64,000 nt of DNA from assembly GCA_041545745.1 (NCBI GenBank), contig CP168152.1, positions 248,001 through 312,000 on the forward strand, written 5' to 3'. Source of the stretch: Stenotrophomonas indicatrix. Lineage in GTDB: Bacteria; Pseudomonadota; Gammaproteobacteria; Xanthomonadales; Xanthomonadaceae. The notes beneath the pieces were generated by a model. It was not told the origin of the DNA, searched no databases, and saw nothing but the letters and a program-made list of their open reading frames with translations. Each line of letters begins with the position of its first letter. Within the stretch, counting starts at the first letter, position 1. The position numbers and the translations under genes were made by a program. Of this stretch, positions 45,524 to 53,855 are shown one piece after another.

Positions 45524-46022
45524 GTGGGCATCCTCGGGTGCAGCAGAGGCGCCACCGGCAGAGGGTGGCGGGCGATGCGTGGTTTCCAATCCGGCGCTTG
45601 ATGAAACCGGCGGGCACAAGGCCCCCACGCACAGCCCGCCATAAGGCAGCAGACGGATTGCCAGCCGGCGCCGTTCAAGAAGCAGCGACGCCGGCTGGCA
45701 AGCGTAAATACATCAAGCACTCAGGGTTGGAAGCCCCGGCCATCCGTTGTCGATGGCAATTCATCATGCGCACGCAGAATCACGCGCTGCCAGTCGATTA
45801 TTCCGATGGCATCGCGCTGTTTGAAAGGGAAAATGAACTATCGCAATTGGCTTGTCGTGGCCAATCCCAAGGCACAAACGACATTCTGCGCGGCGTGCTA
45901 TTGGAGCCTGAAACAGGCTGTAGCGCCGCTATCGTGCGGCGCAAAGTCAACTCGGCGTGTCAAGCCAGCTTAACCACGTCACCAAGCAATCCACTCAACC
46001 ATCATACGCACCCGCGCGGCGA
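45524..46022. other. Gap in the accessory zone
   Basis: About 500 bases with no convincing gene. It holds a hairpin with 13-base arms, TTGCCAGCCGGCG (45658-45670) and CGCCGGCTGGCAA (45689-45701). Beyond 45740 the DNA is A/T-richer and appears to be worn-down coding sequence. Confidence 0.55.
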
Positions 46023-46630
46023 TCAACGCCGCCCCGGGTCACCCGGCACCAGGTGCCGCCACGGGAACACATCCTTGGCGAAATGGCTGACGTAGCCCCC
46101 CGTTGCTGCCTGGATGACCATGAACGACAACCGCGGACGCATGGCCTGCAGCGTCTGCAGCTGCGCCACATCCAACGCGCTGTTGCGCAGCCGGAAAGTG
46201 TGCAGCGCATCGAAGGCATGGCTGGCAAACAAGTGCTCATAGGCCGCGAGAGGCGTAACCACATCAGCGTCGCGCGCATCAGCCCAGACGAACTGCAGCT
46301 CCGTCGATTCGGTGAAATCCAGCAGGCCCAAGGCAGGCAGGTTGCGTGATGCGGCGAGGTTGTCGATGAAGCGCTGGGTGTCCGAGCCACCGCCAATGCG
46401 CAGGCTGTGTAGGTGCGGCAGAGGCACCTCGAAGAACGCGGTGTCCGGTGCATTCGGCACCACCAGCTCGCCCAGGTGCGGCGCCTTGGAAACGAAGCGG
46501 GCGATCTCGCCGTCTTCTTCCATGATGGGGCCCGCGCGCTGCACCAGCGACATGTTGTGGTCGGCCGGTTCTGTGGGGGAGATCGACAACGAGCGCAGGC
46601 GCGGGAAACGCACATCGCTGTCGTATACGG
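46023..46630 (-). pseudogene. Leucine-rich-repeat-like protein, N-terminus missing
   Basis: About 200 residues resembling bacterial leucine-rich repeats: FPRLRSLSISP, APHLGELVVP, LPHLHSLRIGG, LPALGLLDFTES and LHTFRLRNSALDVAQLQTLQ. No acceptable start precedes the first repeat: only a TTG at 46673 and an internal ATG at 46553 exist. Near 46630 coding character switches to the opposite strand. Probably a truncated gene; an expressed short form from 46553 cannot be excluded. Confidence 0.6.
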
Positions 46631-46634
46631 CTCC

Positions 46635-46824
46635 CAGCGGTGACGATGCGCTGGAGGCCTGCAACGTGCGCAAGGGTGCGCAGGGCAGGGTGGTGACCCA
46701 AGTGCCGGTGGGCAGCGATTACAAAGAACTCATCATCGACTACCCCGATGGACGTTTCCTGTGCATGATGCGCAACAACGGCCAGGTGCAGAGCGTGACG
46801 CCGATAGGGCGTCGCGGGGGTTGA
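46635..46824 (+). pseudogene. C-terminal remnant of an unknown gene
   Basis: About 60 codons with good protein character (DALEACNVRKGAQGRVV, then SDYKELIIDYPDGRFLCMMR and NNGQVQSVTPIG) ending in TGA. Upstream the same frame is merely the antisense of the leucine-rich-repeat remnant, so the start is lost. Function unknown. Confidence 0.5.
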
Positions 46825-46882
46825 GCTCATCGTGCCTGCAGCCCTAAGGTGACCCCCCTTACACCCGTCTGGCGGCACCACC

Positions 46883-47827
46883 ATGTCCCATCTTCTGGCC
46901 AAGGCAGCCGAGAAACAGGATCTTGACCGAATCGACGCATTGCTGGATGCGGGTGGCGATATCGAGTGGCAGCACAAGGGCACCGGACGTACTTCGCTGC
47001 TTTCGGCTGTGATCGCCGGAAAGGCTGACTCGGTGTTGCGGCTTTTGGACCGTGGCGCCAACATCCAGCACGCCTGCGCTGCACTGGGTTACACCGCGTT
47101 GGGTTGGGCTGCCTATGCGGGCGACACCAAAATCGGATGCATGCTGATTGCACGCGGCGCATTGCTGGATGTCGCTTCGCCGCAATCGAGGTACACGCCG
47201 CTTATGTTGGCGTCTTCGGGCGGGCATCTGGCGATGGTCGAGCTATTGCTGGACAGTGGAGCTGCCATCGCACCATTGAATTTCGAGGGGCGAAACGCAC
47301 TCGCCATTGCCGATACCCGCAAGCACGAGGACGTAGTAGCGCGTTTGAAGGTGGCGGGGGCGCGGTTGCCGCCGGTGTTGGTAGAGGCGCCGGCGCTTGA
47401 GTGGCCCGAGCCAGATGCGGGAGGTGAACCCGCGTCAGTAGTGCGCGGCTACCTGTTGGCTTATCACGAGTGGGAAACGCGTGGCTACAAGGATTCCCGC
47501 TCCGGCGGCAACCTTCTGCGCAGCTCAGGCTTCCGACAGGAGAAAGCGGACATTCTGGCGGCCTGGTGTACCGATCGCAAACGAGTCTACTCAACTGGTG
47601 TTTCGGTCGGGAGTCCTCGACGGTACATGCCGGAGGACCTACTGGTGGCAATTGCGAAGCCCGGGGCCTCGAAGGCGGAAGTACTGGTACGCGACAACCC
47701 TCAGAAGTCGCGTTCACTGCGTTACGAGCACTTGTTCGTACTCAAGCCGGTGGGGGGAAAGTGGCGTATCGACGTGTTGAAGAAGCGCCCGTTCCGAATT
47801 GAAAAGTGGTCGTCGGCTATTTTTTGA
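46883..47827 (+). CDS. Ankyrin-repeat protein with NTF2-like immunity domain
   Basis: A 314-residue protein. Four or five ankyrin repeats (about 1-160, for example GYTALGWAAYAGDTKIGCML and YTPLMLASSGGHLAMVELLL) precede a domain (about 185-310) with VVRGYLLAYHEWETRGYK, SPRRYMPEDLLVAI and LRYEHLFVLKPVGGKWRIDV, resembling NTF2-fold immunity proteins of polymorphic toxin systems. Both modules occur as toxin antidotes; a composite immunity role is inferred. No cognate toxin is adjacent. It is the only intact-looking gene in the decayed zone. Confidence 0.75.
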   Translation: MSHLLAKAAEKQDLDRIDALLDAGGDIEWQHKGTGRTSLLSAVIAGKADSVLRLLDRGANIQHACAALGYTALGWAAYAGDTKIGCMLIARGALLDVASPQSRYTPLMLASSGGHLAMVELLLDSGAAIAPLNFEGRNALAIADTRKHEDVVARLKVAGARLPPVLVEAPALEWPEPDAGGEPASVVRGYLLAYHEWETRGYKDSRSGGNLLRSSGFRQEKADILAAWCTDRKRVYSTGVSVGSPRRYMPEDLLVAIAKPGASKAEVLVRDNPQKSRSLRYEHLFVLKPVGGKWRIDVLKKRPFRIEKWSSAIF

Positions 47828-47842
47828 CGGTGACTTTCAATG

Positions 47843-48190
47843 TCAGCCGCCGATCTTCAGCAGCAGTACCCACGCCAGCATCAGGGCGAGCATGCCGACG
47901 AAGGTCAGGCCGAACCATAGCGCCGCCAGCTTAACGTTGCCGATCAACGCCGTCAGCATACGGTGCAGCTCGCTTTTCAGAATCGGATATTCGGCGTGTG
48001 CCTTGCGCAGACGCTGCCAACCCAACCCGAGGAATACCAGGGTCGAGAACGGCACCAGCAGGAGCGTCGCCTGCATCAGCCAGCCATTCGGCGACGCATC
48101 CATCGAGCTGCTCAACAGAATCGCAAAAACGGCGATGGGCAGCGCCCCGATGAAAAAGCGCGGCCAGCCGGTGTTGATGAAGGGCGACAT
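47843..48190 (-). CDS. Small inner-membrane protein, unknown function
   Basis: A 115-residue protein with three hydrophobic segments: FFIGALPIAVFAILL, LMQATLLLVPFSTLVFLGLG and LAALWFGLTFVGMLALMLAW. The ATG at 48190 (MSPFINTGWPRFF) with GGAAG upstream is preferred to one at 48232. No family recognised. Confidence 0.65.
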   Translation of the reverse strand: MSPFINTGWPRFFIGALPIAVFAILLSSSMDASPNGWLMQATLLLVPFSTLVFLGLGWQRLRKAHAEYPILKSELHRMLTALIGNVKLAALWFGLTFVGMLALMLAWVLLLKIGG

Positions 48191-48320
48191 CGCAATCTTC
48201 CATGAGGGGCGGTCGGGTCCGCGCGGCATCATGCCATGCGATGGCCCTGCTGCACCGCCGCGAGTGGTGTCACATGCGTCTGGCTAGACTGTGCTTCTTT
48301 TTCGTTCGCAGGAGGCACCC

Positions 48321-49241
48321 ATGGCCCATCATCCCACCGTTACCCTGATCGGCGTCCCCACCGACATCGGGGCGGGCCATCGCGGCGCCCGGCTGGGGCC
48401 GGAAGCCCTGCGCGTGGCTGGCCTACCTGAAGCACTGGAAGCGCGTGGCGTGGACGTGCGCGACCTCGGCAACCTGGACGGCCCACGCAATCCGTGGACC
48501 GCGCCGGTGCAAGGCTACCGGCATCTGGACGAAGTGGTGGCGTGGAACCACGCGCTGATGGAAGCCAGCTACGCCGAACTGCAGGCCGGACGCATGCCGA
48601 TCATGCTCGGCGGCGACCATTGCCTAGGCATCGGTTCGATCACTGCCGTCGCGCGCTGGTGCCGCGAGCAGGGCAAGGACCTGCGCGTGCTGTGGCTGGA
48701 TGCGCATTCGGATTTCAACACCAGTGATGTGACCCCGTCGGGCAACATCCACGGCATGCCGGTGGCCTGCCTGTGCGGCCTCGGCCCGGATGCGCTGACC
48801 AAGCTGGGCGGCACCTCGCCGGCCATCAAGCCTTCGCAGATGCACCAGATCGGCATCCGTTCGGTGGACCCGGAAGAAAAGCGCCTGATCAAGACCCACA
48901 GGGTCGATGTCTACGACATGCGCTACATCGACGAGAACGGCATGAAGCGCACCGTGGAAGCGGCGCTGGCCGGCATCGATGAGAACACCCACCTGCACGT
49001 CAGCTTCGATGTCGATTTCCTCGACCCGAGCATCGCCCCGGGCGTGGGCACCACGGTGCCGGGCGGGGTGAACTACCGCGAAGCGCAGCTGGTGATGGAG
49101 ATGATCGCCGACAGCGGCCGCATGGGCTCGCTGGATATCGTCGAACTCAATCCGCTGCTGGACAACCACAACAGCACCGCCGAACTGGCCGTGGACCTGG
49201 TGGAAAGCCTGTTCGGGAAATCGACCCTGATGCGCGACTGA
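48321..49241 (+). CDS. rocF: Arginase
   Basis: A 306-residue ureohydrolase converting arginine to ornithine and urea. Manganese ligands are visible in GGDHCLGIGS, WLDAHSDFNT and SFDVDFLDPSIAPGVGT. LIGVPTDIGAGHRGARLGPE at the N-terminus and GVNYREAQLVMEMI fit arginase rather than agmatinase. GGAGG precedes the ATG by 6 bases. A perfect dyad GAACGGTT-N5-AACCGTTC follows at 49255-49275. Confidence 0.93.
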   Translation: MAHHPTVTLIGVPTDIGAGHRGARLGPEALRVAGLPEALEARGVDVRDLGNLDGPRNPWTAPVQGYRHLDEVVAWNHALMEASYAELQAGRMPIMLGGDHCLGIGSITAVARWCREQGKDLRVLWLDAHSDFNTSDVTPSGNIHGMPVACLCGLGPDALTKLGGTSPAIKPSQMHQIGIRSVDPEEKRLIKTHRVDVYDMRYIDENGMKRTVEAALAGIDENTHLHVSFDVDFLDPSIAPGVGTTVPGGVNYREAQLVMEMIADSGRMGSLDIVELNPLLDNHNSTAELAVDLVESLFGKSTLMRD

Positions 49242-49254
49242 GACGGCCCAGCCT

Positions 49255-49275
49255 GAACGGTTGGACGAACCGTTC
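49255..49275. promoter_or_regulatory. Dyad GAACGGTT-N5-AACCGTTC
   Basis: 8-base perfect arms, 14 bases after the arginase stop and about 135 bases before the entericidin gene. It could be an operator for the small stress genes or a weak hairpin. It lacks a T run. Confidence 0.4.
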
Positions 49276-49408
49276 ACACGCGCTCCACGCCCCTGCCGCC
49301 AGATTGCACCTCACGCGGCAGTGTTGGCTTCGCACCAGCCTGCCGCCCCGATCACTACAACCGAACCCCGTGATTGAGCGGTGTAGCGGCAAACCCAAGG
49401 AGAAGCCC

Positions 49409-49546
49409 ATGAAGCGCGTAGTTGCCCTGATGCTGTTGTCGATGTTCTCGGTGGCCCTGCTGGCCGGTTGCAATACCGTTGCCGGTGCCGGCAAGGACGT
49501 GCAGAAGGCTGGTGAGAAGGTTGAGGATGCTGCCAAGGGCAACTGA
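49409..49546 (+). CDS. Entericidin-like small lipoprotein
   Basis: A 45-residue lipoprotein. Lipobox LLAGC places the lipidated Cys at 21; the mature part NTVAGAGKDVQKAGEKVEDA is a typical entericidin A/B amphipathic helix. In E. coli these respond to stationary-phase or envelope stress. AAGGAGAAG lies just before the ATG, and a terminator follows. Confidence 0.88.
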   Translation: MKRVVALMLLSMFSVALLAGCNTVAGAGKDVQKAGEKVEDAAKGN

Positions 49547-49569
49547 GCCTGAGGTGGTGCGCAGTACGG

Positions 49570-49598
49570 AAAAGGCCGGGATCTTCCCGGCCTTTTTT
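49570..49598 (+). terminator. Intrinsic terminator after the entericidin gene
   Basis: AAAAGGCCGGGA and TCCCGGCCTTTTTT form a 10-12-base-pair stem with T run. Confidence 0.92.
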
Positions 49599-49758
49599 CA
49601 TGCGCGATTGCTGGGTGTGGACGCAGCATGTCGATGCGTCGTGAACCATTCAAGCAGGTGAGCAGCGTTTTCATGGTCGGTTGACCGTGCTTCAACAGCT
49701 GGTACGGGAAGCTGCATGCACGGTAACAACGCCGTTGCATTCCAAGGAAGCCTCAGCA

Positions 49759-49980
49759 ATGAACAAAGACATCATTTCCGGTAAGTGGTCGCAGCTGAAG
49801 GGCAAGGCCCAGGCCAAGTGGGGCGATCTGACCAACGACGACTTCGATGTTGCAGAGGGCAATGCCGAGTACCTGGCGGGCCGCCTGCAGGAACGTTACG
49901 GCTGGGCCAAGGACCGTGCCGAGAGTGAGGTCCGCGACTTCGAGGCCAGCGTGCGCAAGGACTATCCGGACTACAAGTAA
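49759..49980 (+). CDS. CsbD-family stress protein
   Basis: A 73-residue CsbD protein ([35 protein letters not shown]). CsbD proteins are abundant under general stress; biochemical function is unknown. The ATG at 49759 matches family starts. AAGGAAGCC is upstream. It lies next to the entericidin gene, so both may respond to the same stress. Confidence 0.9.
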   Translation: MNKDIISGKWSQLKGKAQAKWGDLTNDDFDVAEGNAEYLAGRLQERYGWAKDRAESEVRDFEASVRKDYPDYK

Positions 49981-50014
49981 CCGAGCGTTGCACGGCCACG
50001 CTCTGCCGCATGGA

Positions 50015-50053
50015 CAACGCCCGCGCCGGAAAGGTGCGGGTGTTGTTGTTTGC
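50015..50053 (+). terminator. Intrinsic terminator after the csbD gene
   Basis: CAACGCCCGC and GTGCGGGTGTTG pair around a 9-base loop, followed by TTGTTTG. It lies at the meeting point of convergent genes. Confidence 0.65.
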
Positions 50054-50056
50054 AGA

Positions 50057-50872
50057 TCAACGCGTCGGCGGGTCGGGCACGTAACGGTTGGGGAAGGCCT
50101 GCGGCTGGCGGTCCAGGCGCCAGGGCGAATCGAGCAGGATGCCGCGTGCGCGCAGGTTGCGGGCGCTGTCGTAGCGCAGCTGCATCACCTGTGCGGGGCT
50201 GCGGGTGGCGCGTTCGAAATTGGTATCGCGCACCGATGAACTCTCACGTGCACCGTGGCCTGTGCCCAGCGCAGGTGCCTGCGACTTGGCCGAGTAGCCT
50301 TCGATACGGCTGGCGCTGGCGTCGGCGGCAGCCGAGGCTTCAGCCGCCGCCGGTGCCGGCCCGGCGCGCCCCCGCGGGATCGGCTCGGCACGCGGATACC
50401 AGCGACGCGCTTCCTCGAACACCGCCACGCCGACCACGCCGACGTTGTCCGGGCGGCCGGTGCGGCTGGCGTAGCTGCCGCTGGGGCTGCTGAAGACGAA
50501 CTGGGCCACTTCGTCCTGGGTCTTGCGCCAACCGGTGATGTCGGCGCGCTGGCCGGGGTTGAGCACGTAACCGGTCTGCGAGGGATCGGCATCTTCGCCG
50601 GAGATGGCGTTGACCCCGTCCACCGACAGCACCACCAGCACCCGGCGCGGGCTGTCGTTGTACAGGCGCACCGCATAGCGGTGGCCGCGCTCACCGGCCA
50701 CCCAGCGCTGGCCGTCGGCCGGGTAGCTGCGCAGCTCGGTGCCGCGGTCGCGGTCGACCAAGGCCACGCGCACCGGGCCATCCTGCGGCATCGGCGGGGG
50801 CAGGGGGGCCGGGCGGAAGCCGGCCAGGGGCAGGATCAGCAGCAGGGGCAGCAGGGGCAGCAGGCATTTCAT
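50057..50872 (-). CDS. Secreted hypothetical protein
   Basis: A 271-residue protein with signal peptide (MKCLLPLLPLLLILPLAGFR). The first half looks beta-rich (VRVALVDRDRGTELRSYPAD, ITGWRKTQDEVAQFVFSSPS); the second is Ala/Arg-rich and low-complexity. No family named with confidence. Divergent from trpS, 108 bases apart. Confidence 0.7.
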   Translation of the reverse strand: MKCLLPLLPLLLILPLAGFRPAPLPPPMPQDGPVRVALVDRDRGTELRSYPADGQRWVAGERGHRYAVRLYNDSPRRVLVVLSVDGVNAISGEDADPSQTGYVLNPGQRADITGWRKTQDEVAQFVFSSPSGSYASRTGRPDNVGVVGVAVFEEARRWYPRAEPIPRGRAGPAPAAAEASAAADASASRIEGYSAKSQAPALGTGHGARESSSVRDTNFERATRSPAQVMQLRYDSARNLRARGILLDSPWRLDRQPQAFPNRYVPDPPTR

Positions 50873-50980
50873 CGGGCGTCTCCAGCGGGGTTGGGTGAAT
50901 GAACGTGCCGGGGGCCCTGACGGGGTTGACCGTGTGCACGGTAAACTGGCGCCGTTCATAGAAGGTTTCCGTACGCAGTC

Positions 50981-52273
50981 ATGACGACCCGAGTCCTTAC
51001 CGGCATCACCCCCTCCGGCACGCCCCACCTGGGCAACTACGTTGGCGCCATCCGTCCGGCCATCGCGGCCAGCCGCGCGCCGGACATCGAGAGCTTCTTC
51101 TTCCTGGCCGATCTGCACAGCCTGATCAAGTCGCAGGACCCGCAGCGCACCCAGCGCGCGACCCTGGAGATCGCCGCCAGCTGGCTGGCCTGTGGCCTGG
51201 ACCCGGAACACGTGTGGTTCTACCGCCAGAGTGACATCCGCGAGACCACCGAGCTGATGTGGTTCCTGACCGCCATCGCCAGCAAGGGCATCCTCAACCG
51301 CGCCCATGCCTACAAGGCGGCGGTGGACAAGAACCGTGAGGAAGGCCAGGACGAGGACGCAGGTGTCAGCGCCGGCCTGTTCATGTACCCGGTGCTGATG
51401 GCGGCCGACATCCTGATCTTCAAGGCCAACCAGGTACCGGTGGGCCGTGACCAGATCCAGCACATCGAGATGGCGCGCGACTTCGCCCAGCGCTTCAACC
51501 ACGTGTACGGCAAGGAGTATTTCCCGCTGCCGGACGTGGTGATCGATGAGCAGGTGGCAACCCTGGCGGGCCTTGATGGCCGCAAGATGAGCAAGAGTTA
51601 CCACAACACCATTCCGCTGTTCGTGCCGCGCGAGGAGCTGAAGAAGCTGGTGTTCTCGATCCTGACCGACTCGCGTGCCCCAGGCGAGCCGAAGGACACC
51701 GAAGGTTCGGCGCTCTTCCAGATGTACCAGGCATTCGCCACCCCGGAACAGACCGCCGCATTCGCCAAGGCCTTCGCCGACGGCATCAGCTGGGGCGATG
51801 CCAAGCAGCAGCTGTTCGAGCGCATCGACAGCGAGTTGTCGCCGCTGCGCGAGCGCTACAACGCGCTGATGGCCGAGCCGGAAAAGATCGAAGCGCTGCT
51901 CAAGCGCCGTGGCCAGCAGCTGCGTGAGCAGCTGGCGGCTCCGCTGCTGGAAGAGCTGCGCCATGCGGTAGGCCTGCGTGATCTGTCCGACGCAGGCGAC
52001 ATCGCCAGCGAAGATGCCGGTGAAGCCCGCGCCGCTCCGCCGCTGTTCAAGCAGTACCGCGAGAAGGACGGCCGTTTCTACTTCAAGCTGACCGCAGGTG
52101 ACGGCACGCTGCTGATCCAGAGCGAAGGCTTCGACTCGCCGCGCGATGCCGGCCAGCTGATCGCCGTGCTGAAGCAGGCCGAGCAGGGCGACCAGCTGCA
52201 GAGCGATCTGTTCAAGCTGGAAGCCGAGGTCGATGCGGTGCTGGCGGCGTTGGCCGTGCTGCGCGAAGCGTAA
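50981..52273 (+). CDS. trpS: Tryptophanyl-tRNA synthetase with C-terminal extension
   Basis: A 430-residue class I synthetase. The HIGH-equivalent is TPHLGNY and the KMSKS loop is GRKMSKSYHN. The core ends near residue 335; an extra C-terminal domain (about 345-430, FKQYREKDGRFYFKLTAGDG) resembles the DUF1508/YegP fold and is absent from E. coli TrpS. The role of the extension is unknown. The ATG at 50981 gives MTTRVLTGITPSG. Confidence 0.94.
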   Translation: MTTRVLTGITPSGTPHLGNYVGAIRPAIAASRAPDIESFFFLADLHSLIKSQDPQRTQRATLEIAASWLACGLDPEHVWFYRQSDIRETTELMWFLTAIASKGILNRAHAYKAAVDKNREEGQDEDAGVSAGLFMYPVLMAADILIFKANQVPVGRDQIQHIEMARDFAQRFNHVYGKEYFPLPDVVIDEQVATLAGLDGRKMSKSYHNTIPLFVPREELKKLVFSILTDSRAPGEPKDTEGSALFQMYQAFATPEQTAAFAKAFADGISWGDAKQQLFERIDSELSPLRERYNALMAEPEKIEALLKRRGQQLREQLAAPLLEELRHAVGLRDLSDAGDIASEDAGEARAAPPLFKQYREKDGRFYFKLTAGDGTLLIQSEGFDSPRDAGQLIAVLKQAEQGDQLQSDLFKLEAEVDAVLAALAVLREA

Positions 52274-52276
52274 AAA

Positions 52277-52351
52277 GGTAGTGCCGGCCGCTGGCCGGCA
52301 ACTGCAATCACCCGGCGCGCCTGGGGATGCCGGCCAGCGGCCGGCACTACC
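52277..52351. repeat. SMAG dimer after trpS
   Basis: GGTAGTGCCGGCCGCTGGCC and its inverted partner ending GGCCGGCACTACC, four bases after the trpS stop. Confidence 0.9.
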
Positions 52352-52412
52352 CGGGAACAGCGGCCATGGCATGATGTCCGCGCGCCTCAGGCGCGATGAC
52401 ATGGAGTCTGCA

Positions 52413-52709
52413 ATGGCCTGGTTGTCGCTGCTGCTGTTCCTGCCCTGGTTCATTCTGCTCGGCAGCCTGTACTGGCTGTTCCCGCGCCAGCCGCGTACCG
52501 CGCGGCGACGCCTGTTCGATGGCGCCACCCTGGCGCTTGCGCTCGCCCTGAGCATCGTGGCGATGCTGTGGGGCCACCACATCGGTCTGGTACAGCCGGG
52601 CGCCGGACCGATCTGGCCGCAGGTGCTGGCGGTGCTGTATGCCTATGGCGCGTTCCTGGCAGTGCTGGTGATGGCCCTGTTGCTGCGCCCGCGATTCGCA
52701 TTGCGCTGA
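52413..52709 (+). CDS. Small inner-membrane protein, unknown function
   Basis: A 98-residue protein with three hydrophobic segments (MAWLSLLLFLPWFILLGSLY, LFDGATLALALALSIVAMLW, LAVLYAYGAFLAVLVMALLL). GGAG lies 8 bases before the ATG at 52413; ATG 52401 is also in frame. No family recognised. A single SMAG hairpin follows at 52722-52744. Confidence 0.7.
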   Translation: MAWLSLLLFLPWFILLGSLYWLFPRQPRTARRRLFDGATLALALALSIVAMLWGHHIGLVQPGAGPIWPQVLAVLYAYGAFLAVLVMALLLRPRFALR

Positions 52710-52721
52710 GGCTGACCGGGG

Positions 52722-52744
52722 TTGCCGGCCAGCGGCCGGCACCA
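52722..52744 (-). repeat. Single SMAG-type hairpin
   Basis: TTGCCGGCCAGCGGCCGGCA lies between two same-strand genes; the terminal CTAC has drifted to CCAT. Confidence 0.7.
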
Positions 52745-52825
52745 TCCGACCAAAGCCGCATCGATCACGCCCTGCCGGCGCGCCTACCATGGGCGTCTGT
52801 TCCCGATTCTGCCAGGTGCGCGTCA

Positions 52826-53758
52826 ATGACCGCCGATCCCAGCATCCACACCATCGATACCGGTTTCCAACGGCCTGATTTCGATGCCGCTTACCTGATC
52901 ATCGAAAACGGTCGCGCCGCGTTCGTCGACTGCGGTACCGGCCTGTCGCTGCCGGCGATGCTGCAGGCCTTGACCGACAACGGGCTGGGCGTGGAGGCGG
53001 TGGACTGGCTGCTGCTGACCCACGTGCATCTGGATCATGCTGGTGGCGCTGGCCTGCTGATGCAGCAGTTGCCGAGTGCGCGTGCGGTGCTGCACCCGCG
53101 CGGCGCGCCGCACATGATCGATCCGACCCGGCTGATCGCTGGCGCCACCGCCGTCTATGGCGCCGAGGAAATCGCGCGCAGCTATGGCCGCATCGAAGCA
53201 ATTCCCGAGCATCGTGTGGTGGTGGCCGAGGACGGCCAGCGCATCGACCTGGCAGGTCGCGAGCTGGTGCTGCTGCATACGCCGGGCCACGCGCTGCACC
53301 ACTACTGCGTATGGGATGCGCGCAGCCGCAGCTGGTTCACCGGCGATACCTTCGGTATCTCCTACCGCGAACTGGACAGTGCGCAGGGCGCTTTCATCTT
53401 CCCCACCTCATCGCCGGTGCAGTTCGACCCGGACGCGATGAAGGCGTCGATCCAACGCATGCTCGGCTACGCACCACAGGCGATGTACCTGACCCACTAC
53501 GGTCGTGTCGAACAGGTCGAAAAGCTGGCCGAGGATCTGTTCGAACAGATCGATGCGATGACGGCAATCGGCCGCCAGTGCGACGGCCGTCCCGACCGTC
53601 ATCGCTGCCTGCTGGCCGCGCTGCAGGCGCTGTACCTGGAACGTGCACAGCAGCATGGCTGCGCACTGGACCAGGCTGCAGTAACCGAGGTGCTGGCGAT
53701 GGATATCGAGCTCAACGCGCAGGGCCTGGCCTGCTGGCTGGACCGCGCGTCGCGGTAG
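52826..53758 (+). CDS. Metallo-beta-lactamase-fold hydrolase
   Basis: A 310-residue protein with the metal motif HVHLDH (H66, H68, D70, H71), a further histidine in LLHTPGHALHHY and the aspartate in WFTGDTFG. The fold covers lactonases, glyoxalase II and others; the substrate is unclear. The ATG at 52826 (MTADPSIHTIDTGFQ) fits. The stop TAG, after CGG, belongs to a GTAGATCCACGCC repeat, so the tail may be repeat-derived. Confidence 0.85.
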   Translation: MTADPSIHTIDTGFQRPDFDAAYLIIENGRAAFVDCGTGLSLPAMLQALTDNGLGVEAVDWLLLTHVHLDHAGGAGLLMQQLPSARAVLHPRGAPHMIDPTRLIAGATAVYGAEEIARSYGRIEAIPEHRVVVAEDGQRIDLAGRELVLLHTPGHALHHYCVWDARSRSWFTGDTFGISYRELDSAQGAFIFPTSSPVQFDPDAMKASIQRMLGYAPQAMYLTHYGRVEQVEKLAEDLFEQIDAMTAIGRQCDGRPDRHRCLLAALQALYLERAQQHGCALDQAAVTEVLAMDIELNAQGLACWLDRASR

Positions 53759-53776
53759 ATCCACGCCACGCGTGAA
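53755..53776 (+). repeat. GTAGATCCACGCC-type SMAG element, worn copy
   Basis: GTAGATCCACGCCACGCGTG, one or two bases from the intact form at 62446, overlapping the stop codon of the preceding gene. Confidence 0.7.
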
Positions 53777-53855
53777 TGACGCCGTGCGCGACCCGCGCCG
53801 TCATTGCACTGTCACGTTACACTCTGGCTATTCCCAAGCCTGCCGTGGTACTGCC

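Noticed and set aside
50057..52582. 841-codon open frame on the minus strand
   Set aside because: Most of it is antisense to trpS; only the part from 50872 down has a signal peptide and real start.
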